From Rhodoplanes sp963712435 (lineage in GTDB: Bacteria > Pseudomonadota > Alphaproteobacteria > Rhizobiales > Xanthobacteraceae), in the NCBI GenBank assembly GCA_963712435.1, contig CAVQIB010000003.1, forward strand, positions 496,001 to 560,000: a DNA stretch of 64,000 bases, written 5' to 3'. The notes under the pieces were generated by a model. That model was not told the DNA's origin. It saw nothing but the letters and a program-made list of their open reading frames with translations, and did not search any database. A program made the translations under genes and the position numbers. Positions 23,582-33,811 of the stretch are shown in pieces. Within the stretch, counting starts at the first letter, position 1; the number at the start of each line of letters is the position of its first letter.

Positions 23582-24749
23582 TTAATCGAGCGGCAGCCCC
23601 GCATAGTTTTCCGCAAGCGCCGTTGAGGCCGCTTTCGATCCCGCGATGTATTCGATCTCGGTGAGCTGGCGGCGGCGGTCGAACGCCGTTTCGTTCGGGA
23701 AGCGGTGCAGGAGCTGCGTCATGAACCAGGAGAAGCGCTGCGCCTTCCACACCCGGCCGAGACAGGTCTCCGAATAGCGGTCGAGACGCTCGGCGCTGCC
23801 GGTGCGGTAGAACTCGGCGAGCGCGCGCGACAGGAACACCACGTCGGCAAAGGCGAGGTTCATCCCCTTCGCGCCGGTCGGCGGCTGGATGTGGGCGGCG
23901 TCGCCGGCGAGGAAGAGCCGGCCATATTGCATCGGCTCGACCACGAAGCTGCGCATCGGCGTGACGCCCTTGAGCAGGATTTTTCCCTGCGGCAGCGGGC
24001 AGGAACCGCCCAGCCGCGTCTGCAGCTCGTCCCAGATTTTCTCGTCCGGCCACAGCGCCAGATCCTCGTGCGGGCGCGCATTGCAGATACAATCGCGACA
24101 GCGTCGGCGAACGCATCGAGAAGAGCGCAAAGCCGCGCTCGTGATGCGCGTAGATCAGTTCGGCGGCGGGGGGCGGCGAGTCGGAGAGGATGCCGAGCCA
24201 CCCGAACGGATAGTCGCGCTCATACACGGTCAGGACGCCGGGCGGGATGCTCGGCCGGCAGACGCCGTGAAAGCCGTCGCAGCCGCCGATGAAGTCGCAG
24301 GAGAGCTCATGCTGGTCCCCGCGGTGGCGGAACCGGATGACCGGCGCATCGGTCGTTATTCCGTTGAGGCGCACATCGCTCACCTCGAACAGGATATCCT
24401 CGCCCTCTTCGATCAGCTTGGCGAGCAGATCCTTCACCACCTCCTTCTGCTCGTAGATCGTCACGCCCTTCCCGACCAGCGCCCGGAAATCGATGTGATG
24501 GAGCCGGCCGCGCGCGCTGAGATAGATCCCGTCGTGGAACATGCCCTGCTTGAGCAGGCGCGCTCCGGCGCCGATCTCGATCAGAAGATCGTTCGCCCAT
24601 TGCTCGATCAGGCCGGCGCGGACGCGGTTCTCGATATAGGCGCGGCTGCGGTCTTCGAGCACGATCGACTGCACGCCGGCCCGGCGCAGCAGGAGCGACA
24701 ACATGAGACCCGCGGGACCCGCTCCGACAATGCCGACCTGAGTGCGCAT
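23582..24749 (-). CDS. pobA: 4-hydroxybenzoate 3-monooxygenase PobA, one frameshift
   Basis: FAD/NADPH hydroxylase that turns 4-hydroxybenzoate into protocatechuate. It has the FAD fold VGIVGAGPAGLMLSLLLRRAG, the substrate-side motif ENRVRAGLIEQ, the DG motif FIGGCDGFHGVCR and the GD motif LAGDAAHIQPPTGAKGMNLA. An extra C near 24076 breaks the frame at QCAP/HEDLALW. About 390 residues, the normal length, ending ENYAGLPLD. No pobR or pca genes are visible nearby. Confidence 0.93.
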
Positions 24750-24987
24750 GTCCGATGCTCCGAATTGACCGCTCGACTATACGCCGCGCCCTGCGCCTGC
24801 AAAGACGCGCACGACGAGCCGCTTGGGGGTGGTCGGAGCCGTTTTCGGGGATCGGCGCGCGAGCGGCCGCGCTGCCCGCCCTAAGGAAAACCACGGGCGA
24901 CAAGCGCCGAAGCCTGCCAGCGCAGCAGCAAATGACGGAAGAATGACGGAAATGCCGATTATTACTTCACTTTTAGCATCAAGGTGA

Positions 24988-25015
24988 TTGACTTTACGCC
25001 GCTTATTCTTATGTT
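24988..25015 (+). promoter_or_regulatory. Promoter for the DEAD-box helicase
   Basis: TTGACT (24988-24993) and TATGTT (25010-25015) are spaced by 16 bases in a locally AT-rich stretch. They lie about 100 bases upstream of the helicase start. The remainder of the 24750-25113 gap holds no other recognised element. Confidence 0.55.
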
Positions 25016-25113
25016 GGCGCGAGGTGGTTCGCCGTATGTTCGACCACCCCTCCCGAACATATCGTCCGCCGAGCCGGCGCAGTCGGGAGTTACTCGGCTT
25101 TTCCTGAGGTTCC

Positions 25114-26613
25114 ATGCCTTTTTCTCAACTCGGTCTCTCCGACAAAGTTCTGGCGTCCGTCGCGTCCGCCGGATACACGAAACCCACTCCCATTCAAGAG
25201 CAGGCGATCCCGCAGGTGCTGTCGCACCGCGACGTGCTCGGCATTGCTCAGACCGGCACCGGCAAGACGGCTGCTTTCGTCCTGCCCATGCTGACCCTGC
25301 TGGAGAAGGGGCGCGCCCGCGCACGGATGCCGCGCACCCTGATCCTCGAACCGACGCGCGAACTCGCGGCGCAGGTTCAGGAGAGCTTCACGCGCTACGG
25401 CGTCAATCATCGGCTGAACGTCGCGCTCCTGATCGGCGGCGTGTCGTTCGACAACCAGGACGCCAAGCTGACCCGCGGCGTCGATGTGCTGATCGCCACG
25501 CCGGGCCGCCTGCTCGATCATACCGAACGGGGCGGGCTGCTGCTGACCGGCGTCGAGCTGCTCGTCATCGACGAAGCCGACCGCATGCTCGACATGGGCT
25601 TCATCCCGGACATCGAGCGCATCTGCAAGCTCGTGCCGTTCACCCGCCAGACGCTCTTCTTCACCGCCACCATGCCCCCGGAGATCCAGCGGATCACCAA
25701 TCAGTTCCTGCACAATCCGGTGCGCGTTGAGGTGAGCCGTCCGGCGACCACGGTCGACGCGATCACCCAGAGCCTGGTCAAATGCGGGCGCGAGCCGCAC
25801 GACAAGCGCGACACGCTGCGCCGCCTGATCCGCTCGGCGGAAGGATTGAAGAACGCGATCATCTTCTGCAATCGCAAGCGCGACGTGGCGACCCTCTACC
25901 GCTCGCTCTTGCGGCACGGCTTCTCCACCATCGCCCTGCATGGCGACATGGACCAGAGCGCGCGCACGGCCGCGCTCGACCAGTTCCGTAAAGGCGAAGT
26001 GGCGCTGCTCGTCGCCTCCGACGTCGCCGCACGCGGGCTCGATATTCCCGACGTCAGCCACATCTTCAATTTCGACGTGCCGCACCACCCCGACGATTAC
26101 GTCCACCGGATCGGCCGAACCGGCCGCGCCGGACGCAGCGGAACCGCGATCACCATCGTTGCGCCTCCCGAGCAGAAGGCCGTGGCCGCGATCGAGAAGC
26201 TGATCGGTCAATCCATTCCCTGGACAGGCGAGCCCCCGCAGCTGCGGGAAGATGAGCCGGCCCGGCGCGAGCGGGTGTCGCACAAGGCGGCTCGGCATGA
26301 GCCGGTTTCGCACAAAGCCGCTCGGCACGAGCCGGTTTCGCACAAGGCGGCTCATCACGGGCCGGTCGGGGAAGAGGCTCCTGCGCAGGAAGAAGCGACT
26401 GGGCCGGTCAGGTTCGGCGCCTCGCGCGCGGGTCGCCGCGGCGGAAAGCCGTCCGGCTCGAGCGAGAAGCCCGGCAAGCCGGCGCCCGGCAATGTCATGC
26501 CGATCGAGGCCGCCCGCCGCCGTCAGCCGCCCGCGCCCGCCCACGAGCGCACGGAGGATGTGCAGACGCACCTTCCCGCCTTCCTGCTGCGCCCGTTCCG
26601 CGCAAAGGCCTGA
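25114..26613 (+). CDS. DEAD-box ATP-dependent RNA helicase (RhlE-like)
   Basis: A 499-residue helicase with all motifs: Q motif TKPTPIQEQAIPQ, motif I AQTGTGKTAAF, Ia PTRELAAQ, Ib TPGRLLDH, II VIDEADRMLDMGF, III FFTATMPPEI, IV IIFCNRKRDV, V VASDVAARGLDIPDV, VI HRIGRTGRAGRSG. The C-terminal tail (residues about 380-499) is basic and Pro-rich with a tandem 10-residue repeat. It probably helps ribosome assembly or RNA decay, with a cold-stress role common for the group. Confidence 0.93.
   Translation: MPFSQLGLSDKVLASVASAGYTKPTPIQEQAIPQVLSHRDVLGIAQTGTGKTAAFVLPMLTLLEKGRARARMPRTLILEPTRELAAQVQESFTRYGVNHRLNVALLIGGVSFDNQDAKLTRGVDVLIATPGRLLDHTERGGLLLTGVELLVIDEADRMLDMGFIPDIERICKLVPFTRQTLFFTATMPPEIQRITNQFLHNPVRVEVSRPATTVDAITQSLVKCGREPHDKRDTLRRLIRSAEGLKNAIIFCNRKRDVATLYRSLLRHGFSTIALHGDMDQSARTAALDQFRKGEVALLVASDVAARGLDIPDVSHIFNFDVPHHPDDYVHRIGRTGRAGRSGTAITIVAPPEQKAVAAIEKLIGQSIPWTGEPPQLREDEPARRERVSHKAARHEPVSHKAARHEPVSHKAAHHGPVGEEAPAQEEATGPVRFGASRAGRRGGKPSGSSEKPGKPAPGNVMPIEAARRRQPPAPAHERTEDVQTHLPAFLLRPFRAKA
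26272..26370 (+). repeat. Tandem 30-base repeat inside the helicase tail
   Basis: Three in-frame 30-base units (26281-26310, 26311-26340, 26341-26370, the last diverged), with the end of a preceding unit at 26272-26280. They encode HKAARHEPVS three times with small changes. Unit length is a multiple of three, so copy number can change without breaking the frame. Confidence 0.85.
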
Positions 26614-26696
26614 GGGCCGTCGCAGGCCGAAGCTTTCAGCCACCGACGGATTTTCTATGCGCGTTCGCGCGTGAGGAGCACCGCACCCGCTGCGCG

Positions 26697-27080
26697 TCAG
26701 TTGGCGTGTTCGTCGCGCGCCGCGACCGGCGTGATCGCCACCGACTCCCCGCAGCCGCAGGCCGAGGTCTGGTTGGGGTTCGAGAAAACGAAGCCCGCCG
26801 AGAGCTTGTCGGCTTTGAAATCCATCTCGGTCCCGAGCAGGAACATGATCGCCTTCTGATCGATCAGGAGGCGCACGCCCTTGTCCTCCACGATCTCGTC
26901 GTGGGGCTGCACGGCGGCGGCATATTCCATCGTATAGGACATGCCGGCGCAGCCGCCGTTCTTCACGCCGATGCGCACGCCGACAAGCGGCCGGTCGGTC
27001 CGCGTCAAGACGTCCCTGATCCGGCTCGCGGCCGCATCGGTCAACCGCATGACCTGGGGCCTCGGTCGCGGATTGGCCAT
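26697..27080 (-). CDS. sufA: A-type iron-sulfur carrier (SufA/IscA/HesB family)
   Basis: A 127-residue A-type carrier with the three cluster-binding cysteines: one in GVKNGGCAGMSYTM and two in TSACGCGESV. It would hand Fe-S clusters from SufBCD to target enzymes. It is the last gene of the suf operon, 87 bases after sufT. It is convergent with the helicase gene. Confidence 0.92.
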   Translation of the reverse strand: MANPRPRPQVMRLTDAAASRIRDVLTRTDRPLVGVRIGVKNGGCAGMSYTMEYAAAVQPHDEIVEDKGVRLLIDQKAIMFLLGTEMDFKADKLSAGFVFSNPNQTSACGCGESVAITPVAARDEHAN

Positions 27081-27167
27081 GTCTTTCCTCCACTCATCCG
27101 GCCGGCGCCGGCAACGAAACCAAGTTATTGCGATATGTAAGGACTCAAGGCGCGCGCCCCAAGGCGG

Positions 27168-27593
27168 CTACCACATGTTGAGGACCACCCGCGCTTCGTC
27201 CGACATCCGGCTCGGGTCCCAAGGCGGATCCCAGACGATCTGCACGTGAACGGGGCCGACGCCGGCGACGCCCGACACCGCGTTCTCCACCATGATCGGC
27301 AGTTCCTGCGCCGAGGGGCAGTTCGGCGTGGTCAGCGTCATGTCGATATCGATCTTGCGGTCGTCGCCGATCTCGATCCGGTAGATCAGTCCAAGCTCGT
27401 AGATGTCGGCCGGAATTTCCGGGTCATAGACCGTCTTGATGGCGCCGACGATGTCGTCGGTCAGGCGCGTGATCTCGTCCGCGGTCATCGCGGCCGTTTC
27501 GCTCGACCCGGACGAGGAGCTCCCGTTCTCGATGGCGCCGCCGGCTGCGGTCGGCTCGGCGTCGCGTTGGGAATCGTACGCGTTCTCGTTCAT
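27168..27593 (-). CDS. sufT: SufT-type MIP18/DUF59 Fe-S maturation factor
   Basis: A 141-residue protein with a Ser-rich leader (residues 1-35) and a DUF59 domain: IKTVYDPEIPADIYELGLIY, TLTTPNCPSAQELP (conserved Cys) and VQIVWDPPWDPSRMSDEAR. DUF59 proteins in suf operons support Fe-S cluster maturation. The start is an ATG overlapping the sufS stop (ATGA), so translation is coupled. Confidence 0.9.
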   Translation of the reverse strand: MNENAYDSQRDAEPTAAGGAIENGSSSSGSSETAAMTADEITRLTDDIVGAIKTVYDPEIPADIYELGLIYRIEIGDDRKIDIDMTLTTPNCPSAQELPIMVENAVSGVAGVGPVHVQIVWDPPWDPSRMSDEARVVLNMW

Positions 27594-28846
27594 GCAAAGA
27601 ACTCCTGAGCCTTGATCAGCGCTTCGGCCAGGCTGTCCACCTCTGCCCGCGTGTTGTAAAGCCCGAATGAGGCGCGGCAGGTGGCGGTCACGCCGAACCG
27701 GGCGAGCAAAGGCATCACGCAATGGGTGCCGGCGCGGATGGCCACCCCGGAGCGGTCGATGATCGTCGCCACGTCGTGCGGATGCGCGCCCTTCATCTCG
27801 AACGAGATGATCGCGCCCTTGTCCCGCGCCGTCCCGAACATGCGCAGCGAATTGATCTCGCGCAGCCGGTCATGCGCATAGGACAGGACCGATTGCTCGT
27901 GCGCGCGAATGCGCGTCTTGCCGATCGAGTTGATGTAGTCGAGCGCGGCGGCAAGCCCGATCGCCTGCACGATCGCCGGCGTGCCCGCCTCGAACCGGTG
28001 GGGCGGGTCGCCGTAGGTGACCCGGTCCTCGAACACGTCGCGGATCATCTCGCCGCCGCCGTTGAACGGCGGCATCGCCGCGAGATGCGCATATTTGCCG
28101 TACAGGACGCCGATGCCGGTCGGGCCATAGAGCTTGTGGCCGGTGCAGACATAGAAGTCGCAGTCGATGTCCTGCACGTCGATATCGAGATGCACCGCGC
28201 CCTGCGCCCCGTCGACCAGCACCGGAATGCCGCGCGCATGCGCGATCCGCACCACGTCCTTGACCGGCACGATCGTGCCCAGCCCGTTCGACATCTGGGT
28301 GATCGCCACCATCCGCGTGCGGTCGGTCAGGAGCTTCTCGAACTCGTCGAGGAGGAAATTGCCCTCGTCGTCGATCGGCGCCCACTTGATCACCGCCCCC
28401 TGCCGCTCGCGCAGGAAATGCCATGGCACGATGTTGGAGTGGTGCTCCATGATCGAGAGCACGATCTCGTCGCCGGCCTTGATGCGCTCGCGCCCGAACG
28501 TGTAGGCGACGAGATTGATCGCCTCGGTCGCGTTGCGCGTGAAGACGATCTCCTCCGGGCGCGCGGCGTTGAGGAAGGCGCGCACCGTCTCGCGCGCGCC
28601 TTCATAGGCCTCGGTCGCGGCATTGGCGAGGTAGTGCAGCCCGCGATGGACGTTGGCGTATTCCGTCGTATAGGCGCGCTCGACGCGGTCGAGCATGGCG
28701 CGCGGCTTTTGCGCCGACGCGGCGTTGTCGAGATAGACGAGCGGCTTGCCGTAGATGCGCAGCGACAGCGCGGGAAAGTCCGCGCGAATGCGGTCCACGT
28801 CATAGGCGCCGTTCGTCACTGCCGGATGCATGATGGGCTGTCTCAC
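27590..28846 (-). CDS. sufS: Cysteine desulfurase SufS
   Basis: Group II PLP cysteine desulfurase of 418 residues. PLP lysine lies in CTGHKLYGPTGIG, and the persulfide cysteine is in GVTATCRASFGLYNT. Other landmarks are YLDNAASAQKP, ANVHRGLHYLANAAT and MEHHSNIVPWHF. It supplies persulfide sulfur to SufBCD. It overlaps sufD by 4 bases and sufT by 4 bases. No SufE gene lies in the operon as seen here. Confidence 0.95.
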   Translation of the reverse strand: MRQPIMHPAVTNGAYDVDRIRADFPALSLRIYGKPLVYLDNAASAQKPRAMLDRVERAYTTEYANVHRGLHYLANAATEAYEGARETVRAFLNAARPEEIVFTRNATEAINLVAYTFGRERIKAGDEIVLSIMEHHSNIVPWHFLRERQGAVIKWAPIDDEGNFLLDEFEKLLTDRTRMVAITQMSNGLGTIVPVKDVVRIAHARGIPVLVDGAQGAVHLDIDVQDIDCDFYVCTGHKLYGPTGIGVLYGKYAHLAAMPPFNGGGEMIRDVFEDRVTYGDPPHRFEAGTPAIVQAIGLAAALDYINSIGKTRIRAHEQSVLSYAHDRLREINSLRMFGTARDKGAIISFEMKGAHPHDVATIIDRSGVAIRAGTHCVMPLLARFGVTATCRASFGLYNTRAEVDSLAEALIKAQEFFA

Positions 28847-30162
28847 CCCCTCGCCTCGAGCCAGCGCAGCACCGCCGCGCTCAGCGCTTCCCGCACGCCT
28901 TCATGCGTGACCAGATCGATCGCCTCGCCGACAAACGACTGGATGAGCAGCGCCTCCGCCTGCGCCGCGGGAATGCCGCGCGCCATCAGATAGAATTTCA
29001 GGTCCTCGTCGATCGAGCCCGAGGTCGCGCCGTGGCCGCACTGCACGTCGTCGGCGAAGATCTCGAGCTCCGGCTTGTTGTCCGCCTCGGCGTCCGGCGA
29101 CAGCATCAGGGCGTTCGAGAGCATGCGCGCGTCGGTCTTCTGCGCGTCGGGGCGCACGATGATCTTGCCCTGGAACACGCTGCGGCTCTGGCCGTCGAGC
29201 ACCGATTTGATGACTTCCCGGCTGCGGCAGCCGCCGACCGCGTGATCGACCACCATCGTCGTATCGGCATGCTGGCGGGCGCTCAGCAGGGTCGCCCCGC
29301 AGAGGCCGAGTGCGGTATCCGCACCGTTGCAGCGAACGAAGAGCTGGTTGCGCACCACCGCACCGCCGGTCGTGAACGCGAAATCGCGGAAATCGACGGC
29401 GCGGCCGAGCGCCGCCGTGAGCGTCGCAATGTGGAGCGCGCTGCGCCCCTGCGTGCCGACCATGACCCGCTCCACCTTCGCGGCGTCGCCGACGACGAGG
29501 TCGAGTGCGGTGTTGACCTGGTAGTCGGCGTTGTCGGGGCCCTCGTGGCTCTCGATCAGCGTCAGGGTCGCCCCCGCGCCGACCGTCACAAGCGAGCGGA
29601 CGAACACCGCCGCCGGCTCTCCCACGAAAGCGAAGACGAGATGGATCGGCCGCGCGATGGCGGCGCCCGGCGCGACGTCGATCACCGCTCCATCGGCCAT
29701 GAAGGCGGTGTTAAGCGCATAGCCGACATCGTTCTCGGCCGAGCTTGCTGCGCCAAGCCGGGCGGATACGCCCGCATCGCCGCGCGCAAGCGCCTCGCCG
29801 AGCGTTGAAATCGTCAGCCCGGGCTCGATCGCGGCGAGGTCGGAGAGGTCCGGGGCAAACGCGCCATTCACGAACACGAGGCGGCGCGCTTCGATCCCCG
29901 CCAGCAGGACGCCTGCATTGCGGGCGCGCTCCCTTACGGCGCGATCGGGCGACTGCGCGAGCGGCTTCGCCTCGCGCAACAGCGTGCGCAGGTCGGTGTA
30001 TTTCCACTCCTCGATCCGGCGATGCGGGAGGCCGTTCGCCTCGAACCGGCGGAACGCCGCTTCGCGCAGGCCTGTCGGCCCCGGCAGGCGCGCTTTCGCG
30101 CTCGCCCATTCGGCGGCGATCCGCTGCTCCGCTTCGGTTCTCAGCAAGCTCACCTGCGCCAT
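28843..30162 (-). CDS. sufD: Fe-S cluster assembly protein SufD
   Basis: A 439-residue scaffold subunit that pairs with SufB on the SufC ATPase. Landmarks: RRIEEWKYTDLRTLL, LVFVNGAFAPDLS, DVQCGHGATSGSIDEDLKFY and LLIQSFVGEAID. The start MAQVSLLRTEAEQ (30162) follows sufC by 7 bases; a longer open frame exists but overlaps sufC. Confidence 0.95.
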   Translation of the reverse strand: MAQVSLLRTEAEQRIAAEWASAKARLPGPTGLREAAFRRFEANGLPHRRIEEWKYTDLRTLLREAKPLAQSPDRAVRERARNAGVLLAGIEARRLVFVNGAFAPDLSDLAAIEPGLTISTLGEALARGDAGVSARLGAASSAENDVGYALNTAFMADGAVIDVAPGAAIARPIHLVFAFVGEPAAVFVRSLVTVGAGATLTLIESHEGPDNADYQVNTALDLVVGDAAKVERVMVGTQGRSALHIATLTAALGRAVDFRDFAFTTGGAVVRNQLFVRCNGADTALGLCGATLLSARQHADTTMVVDHAVGGCRSREVIKSVLDGQSRSVFQGKIIVRPDAQKTDARMLSNALMLSPDAEADNKPELEIFADDVQCGHGATSGSIDEDLKFYLMARGIPAAQAEALLIQSFVGEAIDLVTHEGVREALSAAVLRWLEARG

Positions 30163-30169
30163 GGAGTTC

Positions 30170-30925
30170 TCACGCCGCCTCTTCCTGGTAGTCGGCATAG
30201 CCGCGTGCTTCGAGCTCGAGCGCGAGTTCCTTGCCGCCGGTGCGCACGATGCGGCCGCGCGACAGGACATGCACAACGTCGGGCACGATATGTTCGAGGA
30301 GGCGCTGATAGTGCGTGATCACGATCATCGCGCGCTCCGGCGAGCGCAGGCGATTGACGCCCTCAGCCACGATCTTGAGCGCGTCGATGTCGAGGCCGGA
30401 GTCGGTCTCGTCGAGCACCGCGAGCTTCGGTTCGAGCAGCGCCATCTGAAGAATCTCGTTACGCTTCTTCTCGCCGCCGGAAAAGCCGACATTGACCGGA
30501 CGACGCAGCATGTCCTGGTCGATCGAAAGCTTGGCCGCCGCGTCGCGCACGCGCTTCATGAATTCCGGCGTCGACAGTTCGTCCTCGCCGCGCTTCTTGC
30601 GCTGCGCGTTCATCGCCGTGCGCAGGAAGGTCATGGTGGCGACGCCGGGAATCTCGATCGGATACTGGAAGGCCAGGAACACGCCTTTGGCCGCGCGCTC
30701 GTCGACATCCATCGCGAGCAGGTCCTCGCCATCGAGCAGCACCTCGCCGCCGGTCACGTCATAGTCGGCCTTGCCGGCGAGCACATGGGCGAGCGTCGAC
30801 TTGCCCGAGCCGTTCGGGCCCATGATCGCGTGCACCTCGCCCTTGTTCACGACAAGGTCGAGTCCGTTGAGAATTTGCCGGTCGCCGACGGTGACCTGGA
30901 GGTTCTTGATTTCGAGCAAAGTCAT
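30170..30925 (-). CDS. sufC: Fe-S cluster assembly ATPase SufC
   Basis: A 251-residue ABC-type ATPase of the SufBCD complex. Walker A is MGPNGSGKSTLAHVLAG, the signature FSGGEKKRNEILQMA and Walker B LAVLDETDSGLDIDAL, followed by the switch His in IVITHYQRLL. Full length. Between its start and the sufB stop are 100 bases. Confidence 0.96.
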   Translation of the reverse strand: MTLLEIKNLQVTVGDRQILNGLDLVVNKGEVHAIMGPNGSGKSTLAHVLAGKADYDVTGGEVLLDGEDLLAMDVDERAAKGVFLAFQYPIEIPGVATMTFLRTAMNAQRKKRGEDELSTPEFMKRVRDAAAKLSIDQDMLRRPVNVGFSGGEKKRNEILQMALLEPKLAVLDETDSGLDIDALKIVAEGVNRLRSPERAMIVITHYQRLLEHIVPDVVHVLSRGRIVRTGGKELALELEARGYADYQEEAA

Positions 30926-31025
30926 GTCGAACGTCTATCCTTTTCCGACCTCGTCCCGACGAGCGCCGCAAGGCGCTCTCTTCCGTCGAGGTGGCCGCCA
31001 TGCGGCCTCCTCAGGATGAGGGTGA

Positions 31026-32509
31026 TTATCCAACGCTGCCTTCGAGCGAGATCGAGATCAGCTTCTGCGCCTCGACCGCGAACTCCATCGGCAGGTGCTG
31101 CAGCACGTCCTTGACGAAGCCGTTGACCACGAGCGCGGTCGCCTCTTCCGCCGACATGCCCCGCTGCTGGCAGTAGAACAGCATCTCCTCGGAGATTTTC
31201 GAGGTGGTCGCCTCGTGCTCGAACAGCGCGGAGGAGTTCTTCGCCTCGATATAGGGCACCGTATGGGCGCCGCACTTGTTCGCCGATCAGAAGCGAGTCG
31301 CAGTTGGTGAAGTTGCGCGCGTTGGTCGCGCGGCGGTGCGCCGAGACGAGCCCGCGATAGGTGTTGTTCGAGCGCCCCGCGGCGATGCCCTTGGAGATGA
31401 TCCGGCTGGTCGTGTTCTTGCCGAGATGGATCATCTTGGTGCCGGAGTCGACCTGCTGGCGGCCGTTCGAAATCGCGATCGAGTAGAACTCGCCGCGCGA
31501 ATTGTCGCCGCGCAGGATGCAGCTCGGATATTTCCAGGTGATCGCGGAGCCCGTCTCGACCTGCGTCCAGGAGATCTTCGAGCGCGGCCCGCGGCAGTCG
31601 CCGCGCTTGGTGACGAAGTTGAAGATGCCGCCGCGTGCCTTCCGCGTCGCCGGGATACCAGTTCTGCACCGTCGAATACTTGATCTCGGCATCGTCGAGC
31701 GCGATCAGCTCGACCACGGCGGCGTGCAGCTGGTTCTCGTCGCGGCGCGGCGCGGTGCAGCCTTCGAGATAGCTGACGTAGGAGCCCTTGTCGGCGATGA
31801 TCAGCGTGCGCTCGAACTGCCCGGTGTTGCGCTCGTTGATGCGGAAATAGGTCGACAGCTCCATCGGGCAGCGCACGCCCGGCGGCACATAGACGAACGA
31901 GCCGTCGGAAAACACCGCCGAGTTGAGCGTGGCGAAGAAGTTGTCAGAGACCGGCACGACCGTGCCGAGATACTGCCGCACGAGTTCGGGATGCTCGCGC
32001 AGCGCCTCCGAGATCGGCATGAAGATCACGCCGGCCTTCTTCAGCTCTTCCTTGAAGGTGGTCGCGACGGACACGGAGTCGAACACCGCGTCGACCGCCA
32101 CCCGGCTGCTGCCCTCCGGGCGCTGCACGCCCGCGAGGATCTCCCGCTCGCGCAGCGGGATGCCGAGCTTCTCGTAGGTGCGGAGAATCTCGGGATCGAC
32201 CTCGTCGAGCGACTTCGGCGCGACGAACGCCTTGGGGGCCGAGTAGTAGTAGATGTCCTGGTAATTGATCGGACCGTAGTCGACCTTCGCCCACAGCGGC
32301 TCGTCCATGGTGAGCCAGCGGCGATAGGCTTCAAGCCGCCACTCGAGCATCCATGGGGGCTCGTCCTTCTTCTCCGAGATGAAGCGGACGGTGTCTTCGG
32401 ACAGGCCTTTGGGGGCCTTTTCGGACTCGATATCGGTTTCGAAGCCGTACTTGTACTGGTCGACGTCGATGCTGCGAACCTGCTCGACAGTCTCATTCAC
32501 GGCCGGCAT
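31026..32509 (-). CDS. sufB: Fe-S cluster assembly protein SufB, two frameshifts
   Basis: Core scaffold of the SufBCD complex, about 494 residues. It starts MPAVNETVEQVRSIDVD and shows YVPPGVRCPMELSTYFRIN, SYLEGCTAPRRDENQLHAAV and KYSTVQNWYPGD. A shift near 31640 precedes GGIFNFVTKRGDCRG, and an extra A near 31283 precedes CGAHTVPYIEAKNSSALFEHE. It ends ISISLEGSVG. Both breaks lie in otherwise perfectly conserved sequence and are probably errors, since this is normally essential. Confidence 0.94.
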
Positions 32510-32626
32510 GTCATTCCCTCCGCTGCGGTTTCAAGGACCGCGGGTTGGATGTTGGCCTATGGTCTTCGTCGCGAACCGGCTGGTCACCTTTAGGTTGCGG
32601 ACGCACGGGAAACGGTTGTGCGGGAG

Positions 32627-33811
32627 TCACGCCGCGACTCCCCGCCTTCCCTTAGATAGTCCAGCCACGAGGTTCCTCCAAGCGTTTATGAAAACTTCGA
32701 TGTCGCGGTCGGTGCTCGCGGTCCCGAGACTGACCCGCACGGCGCCGACCGCGAGCCCGGCCGGAACCTGCATGGCGGCGAGCACGGGCGAGCCCGCGAC
32801 CTTGCCCGAGGAGCAGGCGGAGCCCGAGGAAACGGCGACCCCGGCGAGGTCGAGCGCAATCAGCGCGGTCTCCGCCTTGATCCCGGGGACGGCGAACATC
32901 GTGGTGTTCGGAAGCCGTTCCGCGTCGACGCCGAAGACCACGGCGTCAGGGGACACGTCCCGCAGCATGGTTTCCAGACGGTCACGCAGTACGGCCAAAT
33001 GCTGCGCGGTCGCCACGAGGGCCTTGGCGGCCGCCTCCGCCGCCGCGCCGAACCCGGCGATGCCGATCACGTTCTCGGTCCCTCCGCGGCTGCCGCGTTC
33101 CTGGCCGCCGCCCTTGAACAAGGGATCGCCGATATGCACCGTCTCGGCTCGCTTCACCAATGCGCCGACGCCTTTGGGGCCGCCCAGCTTGTGGGCGGAG
33201 ATCGCGACAAGATCGGCCCGAAGCGCCTTGAGGTCACAATCGATCTTTCCGGCGCTCTGGACGGCGTCGACATGCAGGAGCCCGCCCGCGTCGTGAACAA
33301 TGTCGGCCGCGGCCGCAATCGGCTGGATGACGCCGGTCTCGTTGTTGGCGTGCATCAGCGCGACCAGCGGGCGGACCCCTTCCCCCGCTGCGCGCAGCGC
33401 CTCCAGACGAGCCCGCAGCCCGGCAAGGTCGATCGCGCCGTCGATCGAGACCGGCAGTTCTTCAATGGTTGCGGGGGCAAAGCGGCCGCCGGCGCGCACC
33501 GAAGGGTGCTCGATCGCCGAGATCAGGAGGCGATCCCGCGGCGCCTTGTCGGGGCCCGAACCGAGCGCGGGCGAGAGCGCAAGCGCATTGGCTTCGGTTC
33601 CGCCTGATGTGAAGATCACATTGCGCGCGTCGGCTGCAAGCAAGCGTGCGACCTGTTCGCGCGCCTGCTCGACGAGGAAGCGCGCCGCGCGCCCCTCCGC
33701 ATGCACCGAGGAGGGGTTTCCGACGCAATCGAACGCCGCCGCCATGGCGGTGCGCGCCTCGGGCCGGAGCGGCGCGGTGGCGTTCCAGTCGAGATAGACC
33801 CGTTCGCTCAT
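32627..33811 (-). CDS. NifS/IscS-type cysteine desulfurase
   Basis: Group I PLP cysteine desulfurase of 394 residues: YLDWNATAPLRPEARTAM, FTSGGTEANALAL, HANNETGVIQP, PLP Lys in ISAHKLGGPKGVGAL and the loop Cys in VSSGSACSSGKV. It is the first gene of the suf operon, upstream of sufB. Its partner desulfurase SufS is of the other group. No IscR/Rrf2 regulator precedes it in this window, unlike many alphaproteobacterial suf operons. Confidence 0.93.
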   Translation of the reverse strand: MSERVYLDWNATAPLRPEARTAMAAAFDCVGNPSSVHAEGRAARFLVEQAREQVARLLAADARNVIFTSGGTEANALALSPALGSGPDKAPRDRLLISAIEHPSVRAGGRFAPATIEELPVSIDGAIDLAGLRARLEALRAAGEGVRPLVALMHANNETGVIQPIAAAADIVHDAGGLLHVDAVQSAGKIDCDLKALRADLVAISAHKLGGPKGVGALVKRAETVHIGDPLFKGGGQERGSRGGTENVIGIAGFGAAAEAAAKALVATAQHLAVLRDRLETMLRDVSPDAVVFGVDAERLPNTTMFAVPGIKAETALIALDLAGVAVSSGSACSSGKVAGSPVLAAMQVPAGLAVGAVRVSLGTASTDRDIEVFINAWRNLVAGLSKGRRGVAA

